Positions 1-12,094 are shown, counted from the stretch's first letter. The stretch: 64,000 bases of DNA from Argyresthia goedartella (GCA_949825045.1 OX463813.1:9238001-9302000); one strand, 5' to 3'. Made by a program: numbers and translations. The notes: generated by a model from the sequence alone, not told the origin.

Positions 1-2137
1 GTTTAAGATACCAGGTATGCCTCGTATAATTTTGTAACATAAAGATCTACCTATTCAAAAATTTTACTGTAAGCTTGGTATCACATTTAATTTTAGTCTT
101 ACTTGTAAGACACCTAGTCCTTGCCACATTCAGACACTAAATCTCAGAATCAAGGTAAGTACGTGTAAAAGGTACGCACGCGTAAAGAGTTTCTTTGGCA
201 GAAATTAGGATTAGGGTCAAATTGACAAAACTCTTGTTTTGGTAAGGCATCGCACCTTTTTATTTATCTCAAATCTTTTGTCCACTCTTGGAGACATAAT
301 GCATGTTTATCCATAACGACCTAGTTTTCATTCAGTTTTTATCTGCAAATGTTACGGCTTATGTTAAAAGAGTGACTAAACATAAGATTGACCGTCATTG
401 ACTGGATAATGTTATTAGTATTGACGATAATAATTATTAATTTTAATCATGCATGGGTGAAGTGGTGGGTCAGGGTAGTCGTTAGGTTGATATTTAGGAA
501 TAAAATTATCTATCAACGTAATATCTAATATTAGCCAGTCAGCGTTGATTAATCTTAAGTTTAGCTTAGGTTTAGCCGCTGTTCTAACATTAGCCGTAAC
601 ATATACAGGTATCGAACGGCAGTATGTGTCAATTGCTGTATTTTAGCCTCACGGACAAGAGAATGATTAATCTAAAGTACTTGTAGGATCAACGGCATAG
701 GTTTAAATGAATAAATTAGGGTCCATTCATACAATACGGCTGCTATTTTGACTAAAGGCCACAAATTAATTTTGCCACGGTCATGCACAATCTGTCGCGA
801 TGAAATAGGCCAAGGGAACTTTTTGCGCCTGCGCCAAAGGATTGATTTTCTCATATGACGTCACAAAATGTCTGCCTTTTGGTCAAATAGCTCTGCATAA
901 AAAGTAAAAAATAAGTCTGTTCCCAACTTTCTCTGTAAAGGCTAGCTTGTAAAGTTTCATCTCAAAACAAAGTCTCGCAAATAATATTGTATCGAGGATA
1001 ACATTTACTTAGTAAATGGTGTTAGTTGTAATTTGTTGTCCGTTGTCCAGTGATACGTAGGTCCGCTTACAAAGGTGATCTCGAGATGTTACACGTCTTG
1101 CTAGTACCGAAGAAAATTTTCACAATGTTCGACTCTACAACGGCGTTAATGGCGAAACTCTTATGTATATGTGAGTGCTAAATTAAATATTATTTTCATT
1201 CAACAAAAACAACAATGCTATGAAATAATTTCAATAAAATACTCGGCTGAAACATCGACGCTTCTTCCCTTAGTTACTTGGGTTAGGGTCCATACAAAAT
1301 GGATGATTTCAAACAGAATATCATGATTTGCCTTCCTGGCTAATCAAGTCGTTATATTTATTACCCTTAGGATTATATTCTAATATATTACATAAACTTA
1401 ACGCAAATTCTTTTGATTAATATGACAGTATGTAAGTATGGTAAATAACATAACTTTGTTAATTTTAAGCGCATGAAATAAAAAATATATATGTTCTTAC
1501 AGTTATTTATCCAAAATCATTTACTTAACGTTACTTATTCACTATCCGATTTTTTAGCACTATATGAAAATTACGTCTTGTAATTGGTGAAACCGAAATG
1601 TTTGAGTCTGTTTAAATTTTACATCATGACTTAGTGACCTTTGTGTCTTGCATACTTATGCAAAGACCCTTTAACACCCTTCTGATTATGTGACACTAAA
1701 AATATATCTACAGCAGCAGCAGATACATACATACCTAGTCGGTCCATAAGTTCTGTCACAAATATTTTGCCGCATAGTAAATAATACCAAGTTTTATTTT
1801 ATTTAATACTATATATGGTTTGATAGCTCATTAAATACTGATAAATTAGAACGATGATTGGATTTAAATGCTTAAAGCCATATTACACAAATGCTAGTTT
1901 CTTCAGAGATTTTGCACTTTTTTACCCAATCAAAAATACGGACGTGATTCACTTTATCTTTTTTCCACGACTCTTAAAACCTTTCAAACTTACGTGAGAT
2001 TTTAGTCAGAACCCTCCCTGAACCCGTTACCTTCATTTTGAAGCATAAGATAACTAAGTCTGGGTAAAACTAATTTTCATATTCACATTTTACGTAGTGT
2101 ACTTGTTGCCCACAAGATCATTTTTATACGTTTTTCT
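1..2137. other. AT-rich non-coding DNA
   Basis: No supported gene, RNA or mobile-element end. Short ORFs here have no recognisable motif and the codon composition of random AT-rich sequence. Confidence 0.5.
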
Positions 2138-2190
2138 GTTCCAACTGCTCCCAAAAAGTACGTAAAGTTCTCTTTGGGAGCAGTTGGAAC
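2138..2190. repeat. Short perfect inverted repeat (18-bp arms)
   Basis: Arms 2138-2155 and 2173-2190 (gttccaactgctcccaaa and its exact complement) are separated by 17 nt. Pairing extends by a few more bases past one mismatch, giving a hairpin of roughly 63 nt. It could be a fold-back remnant or a small-RNA-like hairpin; the sequence alone does not decide. Confidence 0.6.
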
Positions 2191-2539
2191 TGAAAGCTAA
2201 CAGAAAATCAAATGCTAGTTGTTAAGCATGGTCTAAAATCTAGGTTTCAGAATAAATAAAAAAGCCTTGTTGGTTATCTGGAACACTGTTTTTTTATTAA
2301 ATTTGTGGTAAGTGGTATTTTTGTCAGTTGCGGCGTGTTTTGGGTTCGCGATTGTCTCAAGTTATTAGGTTTTTTGTCATATTGCGATAATCGTACAAAA
2401 TGTATTGTATTGCAATTTGATTCGTATAAAATAAGCTTTTTAATCATGTATAATACGAATAAGAAAAAGTTTATTGCTGAGTTTTATCTATCAAAAATCT
2501 TGTGACAGAACTTAAGGACCGACTAGATACATTACTACT

Positions 2540-2783
2540 GGGGCCCAATTCCGGTACACAATGACAGCTCCATGACAATTACATGACGATTACGGTCAAC
2601 TTTAGATATACAATATTCGGCGTTTGGAGAATATTTTTTAGGCCATTATGGTACAAATTAAGTTAATTGGTAAGCATAATAATTGAGTACATCAACAAAA
2701 GGAATGAGATTACAAAATCGTCAGATATTGGATATTTAAAGTCATTGTCATTGAGCTGTCGTTGTGTACCGGAATTGGGCCCC
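2540..2783. mobile_element. MITE with 31-bp TIRs beginning GGGGCCCAATT
   Basis: 244-bp non-coding element. The left end 2540-2570 and right end 2753-2783 are inverted repeats of 31 bp with one mismatch, beginning GGGGCCCAATTCCGG. The inside is AT-rich with no ORF. The right end directly abuts a SINE copy. I could not identify a target-site duplication, so the superfamily is unassigned. It shares terminal bases with the MITE at 44266-44449. Confidence 0.85.
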
Positions 2784-2927
2784 TGGCCCCACACTAAGAT
2801 GTGGTGACCCGAAACAAGCATATTAATAACATCAAAGATGCGGGCATTTTTCTGCTTCCTCCCCAGCCGGTTTTTGAACTTGGGCCCTTTGAAGGCGGGA
2901 CGACGACGCTACGCCACAGAAGTCGTC
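2784..2927 (-). mobile_element. tRNA-derived SINE, family 2 (degenerate copy)
   Basis: Matches the family seen at 56553-56754, read on the minus strand: tRNA-like head at the right (box A-like 'tggcgtagcg' and a decayed box B), then a body ending 'gtggggccag'. This copy is diverged and lacks the left-hand part. Confidence 0.65.
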
Positions 2928-2929
2928 AC

Positions 2930-5814
2930 CAATCGGTCATATATACTTATCTTCTTATTTTTTAAGTAATATAGAAAACGCTGTTATTCGTAGTCATAAA
3001 TATATTGCGCTAGCTGCTCGGGCGGTCTGCGTCTCGTCTACAAACTGTGCCCCTTGGGGGTCGGGAAAGCGGGTAGCCTGATCTTTTATCGTAGGTCAAG
3101 TTCTTTGGCCAAGTTTAGGATTGATTGGTCTTTACAAAAATTGCCATTGGTCTTTACAAAAATTCTTTGGTCATTACAAAAATTGCCACACGTAGGAAAC
3201 AGTGCTCGGAAAAATCTGTAGGGGCTTTAACCGCTTGGAGGCCACAGTCTGCTATATAGAGCTGACATTTTCTTGAATCATTTTTTATTTACCACACGTT
3301 CATTCACAATAGTACAACAGTATACACCAACCTATTTTTCAATAATTTAATTCAAAATCAAGAATGACTGCATACTTTTAGCTCATTAATTAATCAATTA
3401 TTGCCCATCCATGTTTTAGATCCAATAATGGCCCATATATCCAACCAATGGCCACTAATAGAGATATGCAATAGTATATAAATATTTCCACCAAAACAGT
3501 ATGCATGTGCGAAATTTGAGTAATAAGTAACAGATGATTAATTGAAGGCTTTTTAAAAGCGCATTGATGATGGTATTATTTTAACTGGTCAGTTTATATT
3601 AAAAATAAAGTCGTAATAAAAAACGATAATTTAAAAGAGAAAGTTTATAAACTAGTTAAATAATTATATTTTAATTAATTCAAGAGGTTTTGTTGTTGTT
3701 CGTCATGCGGTAATACTCCGAATAAAACAACCATTTTATATTTTTTCTAAATATTCTATTCCTCGAACAGGCTAAACTCATTGGACCATAAAGATAATTT
3801 CCTTTTTTTTCTTCGGTTTATAAGTGTGTGGTTCCTGTAATAACTTTTTAACAAGTGTATTAAATGTTCTATGTTTTTATCATTTTGAGTAAGATTTTGT
3901 TTGTCACTCAATATGCCTGAATAAACGTTTTCAATTTAGAGTAACAATAACATATTATCCAATTTGGCGAAAACACTGCCCATTATCGTTTATCCCATTT
4001 AGCACTAGTGGGGATAACCGGTTAAAATATTAGTCTCATTATTTGTAAGCATTCGCGCTGACTTTAATCCGAGAAAGAGGATTTTTAGGTCGCAACAAAA
4101 ATGTTTTCGTTTACGAATTTCTTGAACGAATCTTTTGTTTCAAAATATATTGTATGGCATTCGGTTCCCACCCCTGAATAATGAATGTCTTTATGTATTT
4201 ACCTCTATGGTACCCCCCGAGGGTTACAAGCCGGTCACTACCGGAATGATATTTACCCAATTTCGGAACAAAATCAACAGATGCCATATTACACCTAAAA
4301 AGGTCAATGTAGAGTACGGAACCCCAGAAATTTGACCTATATCTTCGTAAAACCTCTTTATTCATCTATGGTAAAACCATGAATGAAAATGTTCGATAAC
4401 AATCACATCAGCTTAACCTCGCATGACCTTTGAGCTGCGTGTAGGTACCTTTTAGGTTATTTACAAATTTATTTATTGATGGCATGAAGTCACGGATTTA
4501 TTTCGCCGTCATGAATGATGTTGAAACAGGTGGGAGGTCGGGGGCGGTTCTATTTTAAAAGCCAATTTGATCGCCGTGTTTAAAGGTATCTGTTATAATA
4601 TGATGATGGAAGTTCCTGGCTTTCAAGCCGATGTAATAAAGAGGGTTTAGGGTTTCGTATCGCAGCTTTAGTTACTTATTACTTAGGTGCTGTAATTTCA
4701 AACTAAATGTCAATCCTTGGAATGACACCAGAAAGATAAAATTGTAAAGTGTTACGTAAAAATATATATGCACGCATCTCTAGTAAGTTTAGCAATCATG
4801 ACATTATGTTATAATATAACTTTACTATGGCCTTTTTCAAGAGGTCCTGATAAGCTCTATGTGAAATGATATCTGTAATTGAACGTACAACATTTATGAT
4901 TTATCTGTTCCACAGGGCTTATCGGGAGTGTCGGGACTTCCTTAAATAGGCCATAAGTGTCATGACGAATCCATGCCTATCTCGTATCCTGCCCATTACC
5001 ATGTGATTGTTAGAAACTAACTATAGAAGCATCTATGTATACTCTTCAAAACGACGAACTTTAGTCTTAGTTTCATTGTTGGATACTTGAACTTACCTAG
5101 AGAACCATAAAATTTATGTTTGAAAGAAATGTGGTCGGTAACACAATTGTTTAATAACTGTAACAGTACCAGTAAAACAGCAATGGCAACAATAGTTATC
5201 GCTCGCGCAAACTTTTATTTATCCTAAGTAGGTATTGGCTCTTACATCCCGCCTGACACAAATTAGTTTATTTAGTTGGGCAACGTACAACAGTCAAAAC
5301 ATAACTTTAATATCTAGATAGTTTAAGTGTACTCAATATAGATATCTACAGCAATATATCTTAATCATACTTTATTAGTTGTTGATATAGCCAGCGAATT
5401 TTTCCAAAGTGTATCTGCCCGGAAACAGGCAAGTTTAGCTTAACTGGCAGCACATATATTGTAGTTTTTAAATTAGATTCAGGTGACGATCTACAACAGC
5501 CTATTGATATGCCGGACGGAAATATTTTTGGTGGTTCTCGTTGTATGTGGTTCGTATGTGGTTCATTTTCGTAATTGTGTAATTATAGTTAATGTGAAGG
5601 GTTTTCAGTCGACAATCATGCTATATTACCCTTAGGTGACCGTCGAAACGAAATGGTAATACGCCAATGGGTAGTTTTGGCCAACCTTGGCCCATTTGAA
5701 ACAGGGTCAAAATTATATGTATATACTGCAGGCAGATATTGCAGTCTTATGGGATTGGTGGACGGTGTAAAGCTATATCTACAACTAAGTTACAAGCCTG
5801 GGTAGGAGGGTAGC
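2930..5814. other. AT-rich non-coding DNA
   Basis: Contains only short ORFs, without family motifs and often overlapping on both strands. No TIRs, tRNA-like promoter boxes or splice-bounded coding exon could be supported. Confidence 0.45.
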
Positions 5815-6690
5815 TTAAAATGAGTTTCATATTCATATTCTTTATTGTACAGATAATATGAATTTACAGACAGTTACAAGAAATGTTATAAGAAAAGGCG
5901 AGCTTATCTCTAAAAAGAGATTTGTTCCAGCAAACCTAGGCAAGACAGGAGAGTTTATGATAAAGGAGAGTCCTAGTACGCAATAAAACTATACATACGT
6001 AGGAAAATTACTTTCAAAATATATATAAACTACCAAATAAAATAAAAATATATACTTCAACTATTATTATTATTATTAATTATTATATATATTACCTATA
6101 TAATACTATTAATTATTAACATAAAATGCATTAATGCACATATATAAACAATGATAAATCATACCTATACCACAGATACTATAATACTATCCTATACCTA
6201 CATAGATATGGTACCTTTTAACGAAGAGAAAGGAAATGCACTTTCAATCTTTTCCTAAAAGTAAAAATTGAGGGACTTTCCCTATATAATAGCGCAGGGA
6301 AGTGCGTTCCACAGTCGGATTGCCCTTAACCTAAACGAGTGTTTGTCAGCGGCAGTATTATTAGAGTTGAAAGGAGGGACACCGTGTGGGATCTCCGATT
6401 GCCATCCCTGCGGAACGAAAGTCAAAACGTTGGCGTAGATGTGGGGGGTATCGGGGATTTCGAAAAATATTGAACAGTTAGGAGGGAATGTACATGTCAC
6501 GGCGACGACTCATCGGGAGATATCCCAGCTCCTTGCGATACTGGGAGACACGGTCATCCTTGCGCCACGCGTAGATAAACCGAATCCCAAGATTTTGTAG
6601 TCGTTCGAGTTTGTTCAGTTGTTCTTCGTTCGCGCTGACCCAACAAACATCCCCATATAGTCTATTAAAGGTAGTAGCAGAATTTTAGTC
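5815..6690 (-). pseudogene. Non-LTR retrotransposon 3' end, decayed
   Basis: On the minus strand 6282-6500 encodes a run ending HSFRLRAIRLWNALPCAII, the typical last segment of insect LINE ORF2 ('S-F-x-x-R-x-I-R-L-W-N-x-L-P'). A shifted-frame FTFRKRLKVHF follows. Upstream traces of the same ORF reach about 6690 with several stops. The 3'UTR (5830-5940) contains the 'ctctttttagagataagctcgcctt' segment also found at 62105 and 62690. It is clearly broken. Confidence 0.7.
6060..6110. repeat. AT/ATT microsatellite
   Basis: Runs of 'ttatta' with interruptions, just downstream of a LINE 3' end. Confidence 0.7.
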
Positions 6691-7194
6691 TGCCGTGGCA
6701 GGAAGTACTGCAATCTTCAGAGGGAGTGAAATGACGCAGACTCGTCTGCTGACCTCACAAACATGGGGCGATGGACAGCAAGTTATCAGATATAACCTCA
6801 AGATTCTTAGCTTTCTCACTGTAAGTAATTATGGTACCAACATAAAATACAGTATCGACGGGCGAATTCTGCAATAAGTAAAGCGAGTGCCGTGTACCCA
6901 TAACCATGGCTTGAAATTTATGATGATGAAATGACGTCATAAGGTGCTTCAGTGTCGTTCTACCTTTATTTTAGGAGGTGGGCGTGAATGTATTTACAGA
7001 TTTTATAACAGATACTTCTAGCATTGCAAAAAATCCGTTCCAAACCAAGAATATATAAAACATCGCCATGTTGCAGAAAACCTATGAAACTATTGCAACA
7101 TTTTCTTTAAAAAGTTATTATTGCCATCTTTAGATTGCTGACAAAGTGGGGCGTCGATTGTGCATGGTATATTTCTTGTGTTTTGTGAGTAGAA

Positions 7195-7587
7195 ATGCCG
7201 AAAACTATTAACAGTGGCGTAAGAAAGGTTATTCACAATCTATCGAAATATTTGTTGGATAGAAAGTCTGAAGGATTGGACTCTATTCCTCTAAATAACA
7301 TCACCAGCCTTGTTGTCAACATGACTGGTAGGTACGTCATATAGTATGTGCAATTTGAATTGGCTAATTTGTAACTATTTATAAGTAAAATATTTTGTTG
7401 TATTTTAGGCATATCCCGATCTTCCGTAATAAAAATACAAAACGAAGGTGGGAGCTGTGTTTTCTACGCCTAAGAAAAATAAACCTAAAAACAAAAAGGA
7501 AATCAATCTCTTCGTTTACTCTTTCACAAATTAGGTTATAAATATAAAAAATGTAGAAATCAAAGGACCTTTCGGAACGATAAATAA

Positions 7588-7590
<3 letters not shown>
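7195..7590 (+). pseudogene. 5' fragment of an IS630/Tc1-type (DDE_3) transposase with intron
   Basis: ATG at 7195 opens MPKTINSGVRKVIHNLSKYL and onward to MTG at 7327. An 81-bp GT-AG intron (7328-7408) follows, then exon 2 with GISRSSVIKIQNEGG. After a frameshift it continues with a 'SLRLLFHKLGYKYKKCRNQR' segment to about 7580. The rest of the transposase is missing; an AT dinucleotide repeat follows. The same N-terminus is present on the minus strand at 31137-31351, with an intron at the same place and of the same length. Exon calls rest on this pairwise agreement. Confidence 0.72.

Positions 7591-7616
<26 letters not shown>
7583..7616. repeat. (TA)n microsatellite
   Basis: About 15 TA units directly after the truncated transposase fragment. 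Confidence 0.9.
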
Positions 7617-7618
<2 letters not shown>

Positions 7619-7899
7619 CATATCGCGGTATCGGGAAAATTTTCGGGTGTTACTCGTACTTAGAATGCGGTACGCAGTGCTTTGTCATGGCAGCTTCAGG
7701 TATCTTGCTTTTGTTGTGATATTTATAGCCTTTCTCGAATTAATTTTTTGAATCTGAATTTTGATTTGCTTACTTACTGTAAAAGTATACTTGATATAGG
7801 TCGACCGATTAGTACAAGTCGAAAGTTTGTTAAAATCGTTGTTCAGAATTATGTCCCTAACCATGACTACATATTTCTGTTACACCCTATACAATAAGG

Positions 7900-8152
7900 A
7901 ATGGGAAATATTAAACTGCACATCAAAAATACTGATTTGCACAGCAGATATCAGGGCAAAATGCTGCGGTAGCTTAGCTGAAGGGTAAAGGGTGAGCGAA
8001 GCGAAGCCCTCTATATCATTCGTGTTAGTTTGAACATGTAAGAACAACAAAAAATACTTAATAGATAAACTTAAGTACACATAAAATATTTAAAACATAA
8101 AAGGTTTTTTGTTGATCCTTTTTTGCTGTGCAAAACAGTATTTTTGATGTGC
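7900..8152. mobile_element. MITE family M1, copy with both TIRs
   Basis: Left TIR 7918-7946 (gcacatcaaaaatactgat...) and right TIR 8124-8152 are inverted 29-mers with one mismatch. Inside is the family hallmark 'gcggtagctta', then 'gaagggtaaaggg', then 'tgagcgaagcgaagcc', a compact GC hairpin-like core, then 'catgtaagaacaacaaaaaatactta'. No ORF. Other copies or parts lie at 11033, 11660, 12455, 13295, 18447, 38946 and 61358. In several copies the ends extend by 'gggaaatattaaact'. Confidence 0.82.
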
Positions 8153-8210
8153 TATTAATATAACTATTAATATAAAATACTGGCCATTAGGAATTTGGCA
8201 GGCGAGGCCT

Positions 8211-8290
8211 TTTTAGGGTTCCGTACTTGAAGGGTGTCAAACTAGACCTCCGCTGTCCGTCTGTCGGCCCCTGTATCTCATGGAGCTTAT
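8211..8290 (+). repeat. GGGTTCCGTAC repeat, partial
   Basis: A short copy of the 'tttagggttccgtac' repeat, with 'cctccgctgtccgtctgtc'. It is the 5' end of the element described at 9348. Confidence 0.7.
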
Positions 8291-8639
8291 CTCACCAAAC
8301 TCTCCGTTTATCTATCCAGCCAGAACGAAGGTACTACTGACAAAATGTTCGGGCAATTGTAATTTATTGGGAAAATAAACACCAGTCACCCTCACATTCG
8401 TCATCCCATCGACAGCAAATGCTGGAAACACGCTGGAAATTGTCACTCTTGAAGGTTTGAATAGGTTGTACAAATCATACAGTAGCTATAGCTAGTAACG
8501 TTGTTTTATTATTATTTTTATTACCTCACACACCCTCTCACACACACTCACTCATACTCATACTACACATAGAGAGGCTCACCCACTCACACCCATTTTT
8601 TCATATTTTTATAACTTTGTCTTTAGTCAGTATTAGTCA

Positions 8640-8884
8640 GTAATTTTGTATAAAAAAGTGTCCGTGTAACTAGCTTTATATATATTTTATAGGAAGAGCA
8701 CTGTAATTAGCTTTATATATATTTTATAGGAAGAGCACTGTAGTCTGAAATACAGGTTTACACCTAGCTCAGGCTCAGATGACTCAATTATCATGTGTCA
8801 CATTTTAGCTAAGGGCCTCAAATATTGTAAAGGTTTTCTGTTTATTTTCTTTGAATAAATAAATATTTGATTTGATTTGATTTG
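8640..8884 (+). repeat. Retroelement 3' tail with 37-bp direct duplication and (TTTGA)n end
   Basis: 8667-8703 and 8704-8740 are nearly identical 37-mers (taactagctttatatat...). The stretch ends with 'aataaataaatatttgatttgatttgattt', the kind of A/T-rich tail and TTTGA microsatellite that ends LINEs or SINEs. The LINE at 19914 ends in the same motif on the opposite strand. No ORF is preserved, so the parent family is unclear. Confidence 0.55.
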
Positions 8885-9088
8885 AGCTTGTCAAATTCGT
8901 AGGTAGCACTCCCATGGTCTGCGGGCGATGGGGGACCGAAAGATGCGGGGGCTGCGAGGGCGGGAAAGGAGAGCGCGGGCGGTGGGGCGCATAGTAGGAA
9001 CCGCCCGCGCTCTTCTTTCCCGCCCCCGCATCTTTCGTCCCTCGTCGCCCGCAGACCATGGGTGTGCTACCTACGAATTTGACAAGCT
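8885..9088. mobile_element. GC-rich fold-back element with 67-bp arms
   Basis: Arms 8885-8951 and 9022-9088 are near-perfect inverted repeats starting agcttgtcaaattcgtaggt, with about 70 bp between them that is also partly self-complementary. It is strikingly GC-rich (runs such as gcgggcggtggggcg) in an AT-rich setting. It sits directly after a (TTTGA)n tail. It appears to be a non-coding fold-back/MITE. Confidence 0.85.
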
Positions 9089-9347
9089 ATAGTAAACCAG
9101 TTTATTTGCAAATAGTAAAATATACTTAGTGGATACCATTTTGCTTAATTTTGTTGAAAAATTGGTTGAGACTCTGCTTAAGAGGTTCAGTGAGGTTCGG
9201 TGTAGCGCATAACTTTCAAATATGGTGAAAAGCAATATCTGGTAGCCAGACTCAGATCACAATTCCCCACTTCCATAAATAAGAAAAAAAGGGTCGATTT
9301 TCCGTCCCCTTTGACATGGTGTCGGCCCAACTCCATCCCATAATCGT

Positions 9348-9770
9348 CTTTTTTAGGGTTCCGTACCCGAAGCGTGCCAAACGGGACCCTATTACTAAGC
9401 CTCCGCTGTCCGTCCGTCACCAGGCTGTATCTCATGAACTGTGATAGTTACACAGAGGAAATTTTCACAGATGATGTATTTCTGTTGCCGCTATAACAAC
9501 GAATACTAAAAAACAGAATAAAATAAATAATTAAGGGGGCTCCCTTAAAACAATTCTTTCAATACCACATACAAACTTATAAATTAAAACCTGGTTACGT
9601 ACATGGAGTTTGAAAGTACCAAAGTGAAAGTGAAAGCCGCACCAATAACTTTTAAAACAACATTTTGCTATGTAAAATCCAAACTTTTCACTCCACACCA
9701 TCCCTACCATTGTACGGTGGTACGGAACCCTTCGTGCGCAAGCTCGATTCGCACTTGACCGTTTTTCAAT
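9348..9770 (+). mobile_element. GGGTTCCGTAC interspersed repeat, apparently with both ends
   Basis: Begins 'ttttttagggttccgtacccgaag' and carries 'gggaccctattactaagcctccgctgtccgtccgtc'. It ends 'gtggtacggaacccttcgtgcgcaagctcgattcgcacttgaccg'. I know repeats of this style from many lepidopteran sequences, but its transposon class is not evident from the sequence. Partial copies are at 8211 (+) and 31560 (-). Confidence 0.7.
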
Positions 9771-10409
9771 TTAACTTGAAGTAACCTACGAAGTTAGCTA
9801 TCTGTTATTATCGCTTTCATTCTTTTGAAAAAAAACTACTTGGTTTTGCTTGATGCCTTGATAATTTGGGGTAGATATTTATATTTTAGAAGATGAAATA
9901 TTTTTTCCCTAACTTTTAAGTAAACTTTTTGTTAAAGCTGGCTTTATTGCTACCAACGGCGCAGGGAAAAGTTATATGGAATGCAGTTTATCTCGCCCTT
10001 TATTGACGTAACCACTCTCCCACCCCCATAGACAATAGACTTGTGTTATTGTGCTAGTCCTATGGGCACAGCATTTTCATTTCCAAGCCCAGTCATGCAA
10101 GCTTTCTGATATTGAGATCTCGCTGAATTGCAAAAGTTAATAGAACGAGAACGTTGTAAACTCTGGTGAATGTTTTTTTTTTGTTTGACATCCGAGAGGT
10201 TAATCGAAGTTGCAATATCTATTTTAATTTATTTCCTTCTCTCTTTTGTTGTATTTTTGCAATATGTATTTTTCATTGGCTTTGATTGAGTGACGAGATA
10301 GTCCTAGGTTTCAAAATGGAAATAGTTAATTTAAGTTCTGTTAATGAAATGCGAGTCAGTGCCTCTTAATTTCCGGATAACTTTGACATTTATAACATAA
10401 TCATTTTAA
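9771..10409. other. Non-coding DNA
   Basis: Nothing recognisable; only short motif-free ORFs. Confidence 0.4.
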
Positions 10410-10595
10410 TACAAGCGCGTATGCTTCTGGCCCCACACTAGGATACCCTGTGTCGAGGGAACCAGAAACAGCGACATCACACACATATAAACATCCAAGG
10501 TCTGTTTTTTTTTTAAATGCCCAGCCGGGGTTCGAAGCCGGGACCTCTCACTACCATGCGGGTAGAGCCACAACTGCAGCTCCACAGAGGTCGTC
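10410..10595 (-). mobile_element. tRNA-derived SINE, family 2
   Basis: Minus-strand reading starts 'gacgacctctgtgg', then a box B 'ggcttcgaaccccggctggg', a poly-A-like run, 'ggatgtttatatgtgtgtga', and ends 'agtgtggggccag'. Organisation matches the copies at 22838 and 56553. Confidence 0.78.
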
Positions 10596-10766
10596 ATTCC
10601 TGGATACATATGAAATGTCAAAGTAGACTCAGTTACGGGTTATGAGCCGACTCGCGTTTCACCTATCGCGCCATAGGTAGTAAAGTTATCTAAATCGCTA
10701 ACCTAAGTAAAATTTTTGAGCGTGGCTTAGAAGTCATACGCTCAAAAATTCAACTTCTCTTCTTCT

Positions 10767-11017
10767 GACGACCCCAAATGGCCGAGTCGGCAGTGACCCT
10801 GCCTACGAAGCCAAGGGTCCCGGGTTCGAGTCCCGGTGGGGGCAAATATTTGTTTGTTGAGAACGGATGTTTGTACCCTAGTCATGGTTGTTTGTCTATC
10901 TAAGTTTAATATTTATCTATATAAGTATGTGTATCGTTGTGTAGTACCCAAGATACAGGGAATCCTAGTTTGGGGCTAGATCAACGAGTGTAAGTAGTGT
11001 CCAAGGTATTATTATTA
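10767..11017 (+). mobile_element. tRNA-derived SINE, family 1 (full)
   Basis: The head 'gacgaccccaaatggccgag' carries an A box, and 'gggttcgagtcccgg' is an almost ideal RNA polymerase III B box about 45 nt on. The tRNA-unrelated body contains 'gatgtttgtaccctagtcat' and 'acccaagatacagggaatcc'. The 3' end is 'gtgtccaaggtattattatt'. About 250 bp. Family copies are at 28365, 30777, 38245(-), 60980(-) and 61861(-). It is a SINE rather than a tRNA gene because the body is conserved between copies. Confidence 0.88.
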
Positions 11018-11032
11018 GGCTAGTATTTAATC

Positions 11033-11197
11033 GCACATCAAAAATACTGATTTTCACAGCAAAAACCCTTTTTATGTTTTAAGTATCTTTGTTGTTCTTA
11101 CATGTTACCGCAGTATTTTGCCCTGATATTTGCTGTGAAAATCAGTATATTTGCTGTGCAAATAAGTATTTTTGATGTGCAGTTTAATATTTCCCTT
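11033..11197. mobile_element. MITE family M1, short copy
   Basis: Starts gcacatcaaaaatactgatt and ends with the inverted 'agtatttttgatgtgc' plus 'agtttaatatttccctt'. The GC-rich core is deleted. Confidence 0.75.
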
Positions 11198-11389
11198 AAT
11201 ATTATATCATACCGGCTTGGCGCAACCTCTCGCCAGGGAAACAAAACACCAGCTCGTACCTATCACATTTGAGCTACCGGAGTATTTTTAGCCTCTCTTC
11301 GTAGCAAGAGTCCACTGGAGTTGTTTTTTCGCTTGAGATAATGAGCTCAACGCTAACAACAATATAAGACATAACATAGCGCACTCCTT

Positions 11390-11480
11390 TTTCCAAACGG
11401 GGAGGCCGGGGCACAATCGTGCCAACTTTTAGCCAGTTATTCAATACTGCATTTTGCGTGACAGGGGGCTAGTCCATCGC
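11390..11480. repeat. 'caaacgggg...gctagtccatcgcc' repeat
   Basis: 'caaacgggga' through 'cattttgcgtgacagggggctagtccatcgccac' recurs with changes at 39815-39915, and the last part at 11869 and 12709. Class unknown. Confidence 0.5.
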
Positions 11481-11607
11481 CACAGGTACAGATTAATAAA
11501 GGTTCAAGATAAATTGCTTATCTCAATATTATATGGACAGCACCGGGATTCGAGCCTGCATCTCCTATGTGAGAAGCAAATGAAACCCCCTAGACCACGG
11601 AGCTCCA
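11480..11607 (-). mobile_element. tRNA-derived SINE, family 3 (head)
   Basis: Minus strand 'gagctccgtggtctaggggg' (A-box-like) and 'gcaggctcgaatcccgg' (B-box-like) give a tRNA-like head unlike families 1 and 2. A related copy is at 57845-57945. The body is short and poorly defined. Confidence 0.6.
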
Positions 11608-11659
11608 CGCAAAATACTACTGAATATCGCCAAAAAAAAAACATAGCGTTCAGCCAGAT

Positions 11660-11848
11660 ATTTTATGTGTACTTCAGTTTATGTTTTAAGTATTTTTTGT
11701 TGTTCTTACATGTTCAACCTTACACGAAGGATAAAGGGGGCTTCGCTTCGCTCACCCCCTTTACCCTTCACCTAAGCTACCGCAGCATTTTGCCCTGATA
11801 TTTGCTGTACAAATCAGTATTTTTGATGTGCAGTTTAATATTTCCCTT
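11660..11848. mobile_element. MITE family M1, reverse-oriented copy
   Basis: Contains 'gggggcttcgcttcgctcaccccct', 'ctaagctaccgcagcattttg' and ends 'ttttgatgtgcagtttaatatttccctt'. It forms the left boundary of the 840-bp tandem duplication. Confidence 0.75.
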
Positions 11849-12094
11849 TTTAATATTGCAATATGGTTGGCTAGCCCATCGCCACAACTATGGCCATGCG
11901 AAAGTTTTGGTACGATCTTTTCCATCACCACCGTCAGAATTTTCGTATAAATAATGTACATACTAAAGGCGACGCATTGGGATATAACACCCTTTTGTAA
12001 ATCACAAGTTACGCAAAACTTCTTTATGCTAGCTTATTGATCATGATATTTTTATTTTATACTATTTCGCACCGAATTTGAATTTATGTTATTT

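Noticed and set aside
8805..9059. 84-codon minus ORF across the GC-rich fold-back
   Set aside because: Arises from the inverted repeat itself (Pro/Arg-rich text); not a protein gene.
10767..10850. Possible genuine tRNA gene at the SINE head
   Set aside because: The same head with the same 170-bp tail occurs six times in the window, and the cloverleaf is imperfect; it is a SINE.
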